From Chrysochromulina parva (taxonomy: Eukaryota > Haptophyta > Prymnesiales > Chrysochromulinaceae), in contig PJAB01000485.1 in the NCBI GenBank assembly GCA_002887195.1, forward strand, positions 1-25,559: DNA of 25,559 nt. Reading direction: 5' to 3'. The position numbers and the translations under genes are program-made. Within the stretch, counting starts at the first letter, position 1. Every line of letters begins with the position of its first letter. Below the pieces are notes generated by a model, which was given only the letters and a program-made list of their open reading frames with translations, ran no database searches and had not been told where the DNA came from. Positions 18,335 through 25,559 of this stretch are shown here, piece by piece.

Positions 18335-19123
18335 CTACGTAGTGATATCTCCACCTCCAGGACTTATCTCCCCAGCGCCTTCTCCACCCCTCTCTCCGCC
18401 GCCGCCATCGCCACCTCCACCCCCATCACCGCCGAAGCCATCGCCGCTTCGGCCACCATCAACGTCGCCTCCACCATCGCCGCCATCACCGCCATCATCA
18501 CTACTTTCTCCACCGCCACCGCTGCCTCCACCTCCGTCTCCACCTCCGTCACCACCACCACCGTCGCTTCCACCGCCATCACCAGCGCCATCACCGCCGC
18601 CTTCTCCACCGCCACCGTCGCCACCACCGTCATCACGGTGATGAGCTCGGATGCGTCCTGATTTGGTGCGGAGCTCGCCATGCTGGTTATTCTGCCCCAA
18701 CGCCGACTGGCCTCGCGTCCCAGCGGTCTCTGCAGACTCCGATGCGGCGGCCGACTGCGCCGGCGTTGAAGCGACCTTAGACGACCCTTGCTGGCGAGCA
18801 ACTTCAAGCTCTGCCTCGCGAGCAGCCTCGTGTCGTTCGAGCGCCCCAGCGAGTTCTGGATGGCGCCTGAGCATCTCGCCACGCAGCACGCGCACTCGCT
18901 GAAAGATGCCAAAGAGCTCGCTGTGCACGTGTCGAAGAGTCGCCACGTGCCTCGCCAAGCGGCCGCTGAGTTGGGCATGCTGCTCGGCAGAGAATTGGTT
19001 GAACTCCGAGACGTCCTGGTTCGCGCGGCGCAAATTTTGATGGATCACAGCCTGCAGCTCGGTCATTTGTCGGATGTCGCTGAGCGGTACCGACTCGGAC
19101 GTGAACTTATTGAGCGCGTTCAT
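18335..19123 (-). CDS. KxDL-domain protein (BLOC-1/BORC subunit KXD1-like)
   Basis: Single-exon gene, 262 residues. Residues about 20-92 resemble the KxDL domain: helical FNQFSAEQHAQLSGRLARHV, then a segment aligning with the family core, FGIFQRVRVLRGEMLRRHPE (71-90). The namesake KxDL tetrapeptide is HSEL here (residues 67-70), so only the acidic residue and Leu are kept. KXD1 belongs to BLOC-1/BORC-type complexes that position lysosome-related organelles; that role is inferred from family only. The tail (165-250) is almost pure Gly and Asp with some Ser and Glu, encoded by CACCGCC/CACCGTC-like repeats, and is probably disordered. The gene lies between the Ric8-like gene (249 nt upstream) and the Roco gene (177 nt downstream) on the same strand. 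No introns were seen. Confidence 0.65.
   Translation of the reverse strand: MNALNKFTSESVPLSDIRQMTELQAVIHQNLRRANQDVSEFNQFSAEQHAQLSGRLARHVATLRHVHSELFGIFQRVRVLRGEMLRRHPELAGALERHEAAREAELEVARQQGSSKVASTPAQSAAASESAETAGTRGQSALGQNNQHGELRTKSGRIRAHHRDDGGGDGGGGEGGGDGAGDGGGSDGGGGDGGGDGGGGSGGGGESSDDGGDGGDGGGDVDGGRSGDGFGGDGGGGGDGGGGERGGEGAGEISPGGGDITT
18350..18645. repeat. Gly/Asp codon repeat in the KxDL gene
   Basis: Low-complexity trinucleotide-biased DNA (CC(A/G)CC(A/G)TC-like, plus-strand reading) encoding a run of Gly-Gly-Asp-Gly type residues. The opposite strand and the shifted minus frame are also open through it, which is a composition effect. Confidence 0.85.
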
Positions 19124-19372
19124 GCGTGATCCACAGGGAGGGGAGTGCCGTCTTTTGCCTCGGCCCGACTGCCGAGGCTGTGTGGACGAGGTGTGAACGT
19201 GAAGATGCGCTGCAGGAAAACTGCGTGTGACTTTGGCAGATACTCAACAATGACGGCGGGCCGGTGGGACTCAAACAAGGTTGGCCGAGGGGATGAGCAC
19301 AGACCGCGCGAACGACCAACGTTGGCGATACGCTCTTTCGACAATCATGCCGTACTCGGTATGTATTGATTT

Positions 19373-21081
19373 TCAGGATGCCTGCGCCGTCTGCTGGAAG
19401 GCCGAGAACATGCCTCTCTCTGAGAGCCAGCCAGCGGCGCTACCGAGCCCAACAAGCCTCACGAGCTCGCCGGCATCCTCGCCGCTCAGGGTGTACAGCA
19501 GGTCGCCCACGACGGTCTTGAGGGTGTGGTTGGTACACGTGAGCCGCTGCACCAGGCGCAGGTGGACTGGCGCGCCGACCGGAAGCGGCGTGTTAGGATC
19601 CCAATTCGGCTCCATACACGGCGGCCGGTAGGGGTCCCTTTCCTTGGTGAATTCAAACGAGAGCCAATCGGGCGGGAAGAGCGCGGCGCGGACGGCCGTG
19701 CACAGAGCGGCATCGGTCGCACTGATCTTTTGGAGCGTGAGTAGCAGCAGCACTGGCGCGTTGCCCTCCGAGCCAGTATTGTCGAGGCTGAGCACCTGAA
19801 GATGAGGGAGGCAATCGGAGGCCATCGGAGGCAATCAGAGACCATCAGAGATCACTTGAGATCGAGAGACATCAGATGCCATTCGAGCCAGTCAGTGACC
19901 ATCAGCCGTCGTCCGCGCACCTGTGTGAGCAGCGCAAGCAGCGCAGGCCACGCTGGCTGCAGCCGCGTGTACACCATCTCCACCGGCAGCACTACGCCAA
20001 TCTGCAGGCAAGCGAGCTGCGCCTCCTTGATTGCATCCTTAATCTGCTGCTGATGATGATGATGATGATGATGATGATGACCTGGGCCGGGCGCGGCGCC
20101 GAGTACGTCAATCATCGAGCTCAGCCAGCTCTCGATCTCGAGCCGCTTCGCCTTTGATGAGCCGTCATTAGGGATCGACCGGAGTAAGTTGAACGCCGTC
20201 CTGCATGCGTCAGCCGCAAAGGCGGCGACATGGCCGACATCTTCGGGAGCGTGCTCCGTCGGCGAGGGGTAGCGCACCGTCACGCTCGCCCACGCGAGCG
20301 CGGACCGCACTGCGCCTGTGAGTGCCTCGGCGTACGGTCCGCTCGCGACGGCAGGTAGGAGAGAGAGCTGAAAGCAAATCTGGCCAAACTGACGAAGCCG
20401 CGAGAGCGCTATCTTGGGCGCTTCCGAAAGCAGCGCGATGATGTCGGGTACAGCGCGGCTGTCTGCTCCGGCGAGTGCGCCACCAGCCCTTGCGCGGTCA
20501 ATCTTGAGCAAGTTGTTCAGCAGCGTCGCCGCCTCTGAGGCGGCGACTGTGCCGCCGGCCGGCAGCAGCGCCTCGTCGGCGACGCAAGCGCGCTGAGCAG
20601 CGTAGAGAACGACGCGTGGCACGAGCAGGCAATCGGCGACGCCGGCTGCCTTGCACGAGTCGTGCGAGTGAATGCACAGCACGTGCAGCGGCGGAGCCCA
20701 CGCCTCCACCGGCGCGTGCGCCGAAAGCTCCAGCAGCCGAGCGACGGCGTCCTTGCACTCACGGGCAGCGCCGTCGGACGCTGGCAGTGCAGTCGGCGGC
20801 GACGGGGCTGGCGCAGCGGTTCCGAAGCTAAGCTCAACGGTGGGCGCCTCGGTTCCACCGAATACGTCGGCCGCCTTGACGCTTACATCACAAACCTCTC
20901 TGCCGTCGACATGCACCGAAGACAGCTGCGCCGCGGCGACGCTGGCGTTTCGCTTCTTGTTATACGCGCCGAGGAAGGGTGTGATCACCGCATCGACGAG
21001 CGCCTTTTGTAGTATCGCTTCGGTGCAGGTGAGTTTGAGCTTGACGTCGTCGAGGGTGACAACGACGGGGATGCTCTTCAT
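19373..21081 (-). CDS. Ric8/synembryn-like protein, two exons
   Basis: Exons 21081-19921 and 19795-19373 (intron 125 nt) give a 527-residue protein, close to the ~530 of animal Ric8. The best match is near the C-terminus: LVQRLTCTNHTLKTVVGDLL, then YTLSGED, then VGLGSAAGWLSERGMF aligns with the conserved Ric8 armadillo segment (LVRLMTHLDTDVK..., TGYGNAAGLLAxRGL). Helical armadillo-like sequence fills residues 110-390. Ric8 proteins chaperone and activate G-alpha subunits in the cytosol. Residues 1-90 are unlike animal Ric8 and look like a small mixed alpha/beta domain I do not recognise. There is a run of nine histidines around residue 340. The intron follows the local pattern: GTGCG at its start, GTGCT at the next exon, decamer filler, CATCTTCAG end. 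Confidence 0.6.
19796..19920 (-). repeat. Decamer-filled intron of the Ric8-like gene
   Basis: The only intron seen in this gene. It contains GAGGCAATCGGAGGCCATCG-type decamers (19805-19870) and ends CCTCATCTTCAG on the minus strand. The exon on the other side starts GTGCTCAGC and the intron starts GTGCGCGG. Confidence 0.8.
20051..20080. repeat. His-codon microsatellite (ATG/CAT)n
   Basis: About nine ATG trinucleotides on the plus strand (CAT on the coding strand) encode a His run followed by Gln residues. Likely length-variable. Confidence 0.9.
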
Positions 21082-21457
21082 GAGAACTCCGCTGGAAGCG
21101 ACACAGCGGAGCGGACCAGTCAGAAGCCAGCTTCCTTTTGTGGCAAGTGTGTGCTCAGGAAGATTCCACTAAGTTTGCACCGGAGATTGCACGCCTCCGA
21201 CGCTGCTGCGGCATCGGTTTCCTCAGTGCGACAACCACACGTTGTGAGTTTCGATCCGTCGAGTCGCAGCCAGCAGGGCCCCAGCCACGATCACACCGCG
21301 AGTAGCAGTCTTTTCTCAGCCGTCTTTTCTTCTGCCAAAGCACTCTCAGCGTCAGCAACGCATAACACACACGCTCCTGACTTGAAGGCAGCTCCGACTC
21401 ACATACACTTTCATTGCAGACAGGCACCCCCTTGCGCCTTGGAGATGCTTTCTCAAA

Positions 21458-21682
21458 TCACCGAGAAGTGCTTGCCGCTACAAGCCGCAGCACGCCGTAC
21501 GCAACAACGAGCGCAGCCCAACCGAATGCAGCATAATGCAGCAGAGACAGCTTTGGTGGCGCCGGCACGTCGGGACTGGGGTCACGCCGCCACATTCCGC
21601 GCCTAGCGTTTGGTGCCGACCGTCGCGTAGCCTTTGAATTGTGTCGCGTGCCGAGAAAGACACCTCTGCGCTTGTGGCACAT
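21458..21682 (-). CDS. Possible small tail-anchored membrane protein
   Basis: A 74-codon frame with a basic N-terminal half and a hydrophobic stretch near the end (LLHYAAFGWAALVVAYGVL, residues about 48-67), followed by a short Arg-ending tail. The layout fits a tail-anchored protein, but there is no family match and the upstream half is compositionally like the surrounding intergenic DNA. It may also be chance. Confidence 0.2.
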   Translation of the reverse strand: MCHKRRGVFLGTRHNSKATRRSAPNARRGMWRRDPSPDVPAPPKLSLLHYAAFGWAALVVAYGVLRLVAASTSR

Positions 21683-22121
21683 GCCGCACGGACGTGTTCA
21701 GCGTACGAACGCGGGGCAGCGAAACGTGCCTGCGGCCGATCGTGCTCGCGACCTTGTTGATTCGGGCGCGTCGGGAGAGAGAGAAGCCGCGCGCGCACGC
21801 CGATGTTCTTCCCATGTGTGAATACTTCTGGGATGCGCTCGGCACGGCGCTTAAGAACGAACCGTAAGGAACGCAGACGCTTAGCAAAAAGCGGCGCGGC
21901 GCGGCGACCGCGGCCGTCACCCGCTCCCACTGCGCGAAGAATCGCACACGCGGCCACACATCACACACACGAGACACGTCCGCGAAAGAACTCTCGAGCG
22001 CCCCTAGAGGTGATGGAACGTGCGCAGCGCTGTGATCACCATAGTCAAGGCCTATAGCGGTCAAAGGATTTTTGAATCCCACGCGTGAATGACCTGATTG
22101 TGGTGAAGACGACCACTTACC

Positions 22122-22250
22122 ATAATTGGATAACACTGGTGAGGAGCTCGGCCACCTTCCACAGCCCTTCCACAGCAGGCACTGTTCGCTACCATATTTG
22201 GATCACACTGGTGAGGAAGGCGGCCACCTTCCACAGCAGGCACTGCTCGG
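22122..22250. repeat. Imperfect ~45-nt duplication after the rhodopsin stop
   Basis: Positions 22122-22164 and 22192-22237 are similar (both contain ACACTGGTGAGGA...GGCCACCTTCCACAG). On the minus strand both read GTGGAAGGTGGCCG...CTCACCAGTGT. The pattern AG|GT at both copies resembles the other introns, so a 3' UTR intron of about 75 nt is possible. Confidence 0.55.
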
Positions 22251-24036
22251 TCACTCGAGGGCGTTGACGGACACCATCGTGAGGAACACGGAGACCGGTA
22301 GGATCTTGGCACACAGGTCGCAGAGCACGAACCTGATGACAGACGCAATCGGAGGCCATCAGAGGCAATCAGAGGCCATCAGAGGCCATCAGATCGATGT
22401 AACGGTCGAGTGGCCAATCAGGTCGCAGAGCACGAACAGAGACTCACGGCCGTTGGAATCGAGCCTCCCGTACGCGGCCGCTGCCCACACTGCGGGGAAG
22501 GCGTGCCACGTCATGTACACGTACATCCGCACCATCCGAAATTGGAACGAGATGCGCCGCGCGCCGCGTGCGGCGAAGGCGTCCTCGCAGAGCCGTAACG
22601 GTCGAGTGGCCAACCTGATGACAGACGCAATCAGAGGCAATCAGAGGCCATCCGATCGATGTAACGGTCGATTGGCCAACCTCAGAAGGTGTGAATAGGG
22701 CCGCTCACACCTCAGAAGGAAGTAGAAAGTGCCGCAATCAGCATGCAATCAGCATGCAATCACACCTCAGAAGGAAGTAGAACGTGCCGCAGCAGATGCT
22801 GATCAGCACGTAATTGGGCACAAGCGTCGCGGCTCCACATGGTCCGTAGTCGAGGGACCCCAGCAGGCCCGTCCACATGAGAATCTGCGCCAGTAGAAGC
22901 GCCGTCGCGGGCACTGGGAAGCCGCGCAGCACGCTCGTGCCGGCACGGCCGGTGCGGTCGCCGCTGAGTGAGCGCTGAGTGACCTCAATGTGATGGAGCT
23001 GTGAATAGGGTGGTGTGAATAGGGAGGTTCGTCAAGAGGTCATCAAAGTCCATCAAGCGCACTCAGCCGCAATCCATGCCAATCACCTGCGCCCAGAGGA
23101 GGCATTGCATGCTCGTCGAGCCGAGCCAGAGGATGAAGTGCTCGGGGTAGAGGGTGAGTCCGAGGACGTCACTCTCGATGGTCTGCGGAGTGAGGACCAG
23201 CTTGCGGAAGAGGTAGATCCACGCGAGCACCATGATGCCGGCGGGCAGATTGAGGATGTGCATCACCTGTGGGGAGGCGAGGGCGCCGTGGTGAGCACAT
23301 GCCGGCGGGCAGAATGAGGACGTGCATCACCTGTGGGGAGGCGAGGGCGCCGTGGTGAGCACATGCATGCGGGCAGATTGAGGATGTGCATCACCTGCGC
23401 CTTGGGCCCCTGGCTGCAGAGCCACATGACCATGAGCGACTGGAGCACCAGCATCGAGCACGTGAACTGCCCCACGATCACCCACGTCGAGGTTTCCGGA
23501 GGGGACGCCATCGGTATGGACCCGAGCCAACCGCTGATGCCGTGAGCCAGCAGCATGCAGTAGAGCGCGGCAGCCGGGGCCGAGAGCCAGACCCAGCTCG
23601 GCGGGATGCGCAGGGGCGAGACAAGGCCGGTGCTCACGCTCAGCAGAGCGGCGACCAGCCCCATCTCGCCCACCGCGAGGACTGCTGCCCCGACATCGAG
23701 GTCCAAGAGGGACGGTGGCGCGGCTGTGCTCGTAGGCGCGCTTGTGCACCCAGCCCATTTGCAAATGTTGCGCTCCGAAGGTGACGGCGCGCCAGATCTG
23801 TTGGGCGCGCCAAGGCACCCAATCCATTTGCAAAGAGTGCGATCCGGCACCACGGGCTCGCACTGCGCGTTGCACTGCGCGGCATACCGCCAGTACTTTT
23901 GGACGGCCCCGTAGCGCTTGGGGTGAGGAGCGGCGCAAGTAGGGTGCGGCTGCACATCCTTGCGGATCAACAGACCACAGACGGCTTGTTGTGCGCCAAA
24001 CATGAGGAGCAGCCAAACACAGAGCAAGGGCGTCAT
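22251..24036 (-). CDS. Microbial (type I) rhodopsin with N-terminal extension, five exons
   Basis: Exons 24036-23395, 23266-23087, 22998-22766, 22614-22438 and 22332-22251 give 437 residues, with all junctions in phase. Compared with bacteriorhodopsin, helix D has TGLLGSL, helix F has WHAFPAVW (W388, F391, P392, W395, matching W182, Y185, P186, W189) and helix G has DLCAK (D416, K420, matching D212 and Schiff-base K216). Helix C reads HFILWLGSTS: W261 matches W86, but the D85 position is Leu260, T89 is Ser264, the D96 position is Leu271 and R82 is His257. A retinal-binding membrane protein is therefore likely, but a canonical proton pump is not. Residues 1-20 look like a signal peptide (MTPLLCVWLLLMFGAQQAVC). 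A Cys-rich ~80-residue segment and about two more hydrophobic helices precede the rhodopsin core. A light sensor or channel-like role is inference. Confidence 0.75.
22333..22437 (-). repeat. Rhodopsin intron 4: exon copy plus decamer array
   Basis: The intron starts with an exact 19-nt copy of the start of exon 5 (GTTCGTGCTCTGCGACCTG). It then has AGAGGCCATC decamers and ends GTCTGTCATCAG. The duplicated codons lie just before the Schiff-base lysine. Intron 3 (22615-22765) has the same build and shares the GTAACGGTCGAGTGGCC segment with this one. Confidence 0.8.
23267..23394 (-). mobile_element. Rhodopsin intron 1: tandem pair of exon-copy plus introner-core units
   Basis: The 128-nt intron consists of two 64-nt units. 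Each starts with a 26-nt copy of the exon 2 start (GTGATGCAC(A/G)TCCTCA...) and ends with the core and CCTCCCCACAG. Cores lie at 23267-23302 and 23331-23370. Each unit has its own 5' and 3' splice sites. Confidence 0.8.
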
Positions 24037-24349
24037 GGATCTTTATCTCGTCGCGGAGCGGATTAACGAAGCAGAGTTTCCATTTCCGCATTCTCATTAC
24101 GAATTCCAGTTTCTTCGATGCGTCCCGGCATTCGAAGGCCCTCACAGGTCACCATCGGTCCATTCATATCTTCGATAAGACGCACGTGTTCTTCCGGACA
24201 AGTGGCGCGAGTTGTGTTGTAACAGCTCGAGCGTATACAATAGTAGCTCGAGGTCACACGCTCCGTCCATGCGATAGCAATCCCTGTGTTTGGGAGGCTG
24301 GATCAAGCAATGTTGAAATTCGCGCTGTATTGATCAGAAAAGCTGTGCC
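24037..24349. promoter_or_regulatory. Divergent promoter region, rhodopsin / bL27
   Basis: The 313 nt between two divergently oriented start codons must contain both promoters. I see no clear TATA box or known element. It is AT-richer than the gene bodies and has no introner or decamer sequence. Confidence 0.5.
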
Positions 24350-24871
24350 ATGTTCTCGGCTCTTGCTGCGCTGCGCACTCGCGTGGCGGCTCCCGCACTC
24401 GCGACAGCGCACCAGTTCGTACGGCACGCAACGAAGAAGACGGGCGGCTCGGGCGGCGTCTCGCGCACCTCCCAACCCAAGTACCTCGGCATCAAGATCT
24501 ACGGCGACCAGTTCGCCAAGGCCGGGGCGATCATCATGCGGCAGCGCGGCGCCAAGTACAAGCCCGGAGAGAATGTGGGCATCGGGCGCGACTACACGCT
24601 GCACGCGCTCGTGGACGGCTTCGTGGAGTTCACGTACCGGCGGCTGCCCAGGCCGCGCACGCTCATACACGTGCGCGCGCACTCCGCAGAGGAGCACAAG
24701 GCACGCGTGGCTGCGCGCGTGCACGCGCGCAACAACCCGCCGCGCGAGGGCGTGTGGCACAAGACGCAGAAGGGGCTCTTCGCCGAACGCTTCGCGCCCA
24801 AGGACGCCCCCGTCGATGACAGCCTCAAGGCCGTCGTCGGCCAGCGGAGGATCGGTTCGTTCACTTATTGA
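24350..24871 (+). CDS. MRPL27: Mitochondrial large-subunit ribosomal protein bL27m
   Basis: Single exon, 173 residues. After a ~25-residue basic, Ala-rich presequence comes the bL27 core: [20 protein letters not shown], then [20 protein letters not shown], then [20 protein letters not shown] and [12 protein letters not shown], all diagnostic of the family. bL27 sits near the peptidyl-transferase centre of the large subunit. The presequence and a long C-terminal extension (residues about 110-173, [18 protein letters not shown]) point to the mitochondrial form, which is longer than bacterial L27 (~85 residues). No introns were seen, unlike the Roco and rhodopsin genes. The start is chosen because it gives a typical targeting sequence ([18 protein letters not shown]). 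Confidence 0.95.
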   Translation: MFSALAALRTRVAAPALATAHQFVRHATKKTGGSGGVSRTSQPKYLGIKIYGDQFAKAGAIIMRQRGAKYKPGENVGIGRDYTLHALVDGFVEFTYRRLPRPRTLIHVRAHSAEEHKARVAARVHARNNPPREGVWHKTQKGLFAERFAPKDAPVDDSLKAVVGQRRIGSFTY

Positions 24872-25427
24872 GCCCGCGTCTCCGGCGTCTGCCGCCAGTC
24901 ACGGCGAGCGCGCGCGCAGGTGCAGTACGTACAGTAGCGGTGTCACAGAGTTTACTGATGAGTCCAATTTTTGCCATGCCACTCGATGGCCTATGGCAAT
25001 TTACTGATGAGTCCACTCCGTCTGCCGAGTGCGCACGGTTGCGACAATGCGAGTTGCGAGGCCTTGCGACTTGCGAGTTCCTGTGCTTGGAGTTATGGCG
25101 AGCTCGGCGGATCGAGCATGACCTGGCGCTATTATGTGTGCAAGGGGACCCCGGCGCTTAGCGGCTTTGGTTAATTTCTTTCTGACGGCGGCGCGGCGCG
25201 GTTCCCCGACCGGTCATCGTCCTATGATCCAAACCATAATATATCCACGTACAATGTACTCCAAGTTGGTACAGTACGTTAGTGGGTCAGGTCTCGCTAC
25301 AAGGGCTGCCCCCGCTAGCCCCGTTGTTCTCACTTCTGTCCTCACCCGGTTGTCGCGTCTGTCGTGTTAACGTTCACAGACGCTCCGCTCTGCGTCGCTC
25401 TCCGAGCCCGCGACGCGCCGCCCTCTC
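24872..25427. other. Intergenic region downstream of bL27
   Basis: About 556 nt with no convincing gene. It contains a 16-nt direct repeat (TTTACTGATGAGTCCA) at about 24949 and 25000. An AT-rich stretch (CATAATATATCCACGTACA) at about 25234-25252 may belong to the promoter of the next gene. Confidence 0.5.
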
Positions 25428-25559
25428 ATGCCGCCCTCTCGCAAGCGCGCCCGCCGCGCTTCCGCCGACGCGCCCTCCGCCGCATCGATCGAGCTCGTGG
25501 GCGGCCTCGCCGAGAAGCCGAGCGCCATCGCCAAGTTCCGCGATGGTCGCCTCACCGAC
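25428..25559 (+). CDS. N-terminus of an unidentified gene, cut by the window edge
   Basis: An ATG at 25428 opens a frame of 44 codons to the edge. It starts with a basic stretch (MPPSRKRARRASADAPSAAS) then IELVGGLAEKPSAIAKFRDG and RLTD. The ending FRDGRLTD resembles the start of a BTB/POZ domain, where a hydrophobic strand follows a D-V motif, but too little is visible to be sure. The basic start could be a nuclear localisation signal. Confidence 0.5.
   Translation, partial: MPPSRKRARRASADAPSAASIELVGGLAEKPSAIAKFRDGRLTD

Larger units (their letters stand above)
21082..22250. other. Intergenic region between Ric8-like and rhodopsin genes
   Basis: About 1.17 kb, with no confident gene. It should hold the promoter and 5' UTR of the Ric8-like gene at its left end and the 3' UTR of the rhodopsin gene at its right end. 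Several open frames exist on both strands, but they are Arg/Ser/Ala-rich and without recognisable domains. No introner core or decamer array is present between 21082 and 22100, in contrast to the gene bodies. Confidence 0.6.

Noticed and set aside
17361..18641. Long plus-strand open frames opposite the Roco N-terminus and KxDL tail
   Set aside because: They are antisense to GC-rich low-complexity coding DNA; Pro-rich products such as PPSPPPPSP arise from the Gly/Asp codon repeat.
21151..21606. 151-codon plus-strand open frame as a gene
   Set aside because: Ser/Ala/His-rich without domain features and lying in the probable promoter of the Ric8-like gene.
21603..22136. 177-codon minus-strand open frame as a gene
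   Set aside because: No recognisable domain, composition like the intergenic DNA, and it overlaps the rhodopsin 3' duplication.
24945..25040. Hammerhead ribozyme at CTGATGAGTCC downstream of bL27
   Set aside because: GAAA after stem II is missing in both copies, so it was kept only as a low-interest repeat observation.

Overview
The window is nuclear DNA from a eukaryote, most likely an aquatic single-celled alga or other protist. The evidence is GT-AG (and two GC-AG) spliceosomal introns, genes for a Roco GTPase, a Ric8-like protein, a KxDL-family protein and a mitochondrial bL27, plus a microbial-type rhodopsin, and introns carrying short introner-like sequences. I cannot name the species. 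Introner-like introns are known from Micromonas, Aureococcus and several other protist lineages, so pelagophyte, haptophyte, dinoflagellate or prasinophyte are all possible.

Layout. Positions 1-18157 (minus strand) hold one giant gene, open at the left edge. I could follow 48 exons and 47 introns, with every junction in phase, giving 10107 coding nucleotides (3369 codons so far). The protein reads: low-complexity N-terminus; an unidentified region; NACHT-type NTPase (Walker A, Walker B, an SRPEG motif); a long helical insert; an NLR-like HLSFQE segment; about 850 residues of leucine-rich repeats that change type near the end; a Roc GTPase with intact G1, G3 and G4 motifs; COR; and a Cys/His zinc-ribbon-like module. 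It looks like an NLR receptor joined to a Roco protein. Upstream on the same strand are a KxDL/BLOC-1-like gene (18335-19123), a two-exon Ric8-like gene (19373-21081) and a five-exon microbial rhodopsin gene (22251-24036). On the plus strand are an intronless mitochondrial ribosomal protein bL27 gene (24350-24871) and the first 44 codons of another gene (25428 to the right edge).

The most unusual thing is the introns. Many of them begin with a direct copy (about 10 to 46 nt) of the start of the following exon. The rest is filled with either a ~40-nt introner-like core (ending GCCTCCCCACAG) or arrays of a ~10-nt unit (CTGATTGCCT and variants, ending CCTCATCAG). In the giant gene 33 of 47 introns are followed by an exon that starts with GT, and both GC-AG introns are followed by an exon that starts with GC. 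That is what is expected if each intron arose by tandem duplication across an AG|GT site with filler inserted between the copies. Some introns contain several rounds of this (introns 2, 10, 30, 34, 37; rhodopsin intron 1).

The genes do not form an obvious pathway. Ric8 (G-alpha chaperone/exchange factor), the Roco GTPase and the rhodopsin are all signalling-type proteins, but adjacency alone is weak evidence in a eukaryote. No tRNA, rRNA, CRISPR array or complete autonomous transposon was seen.
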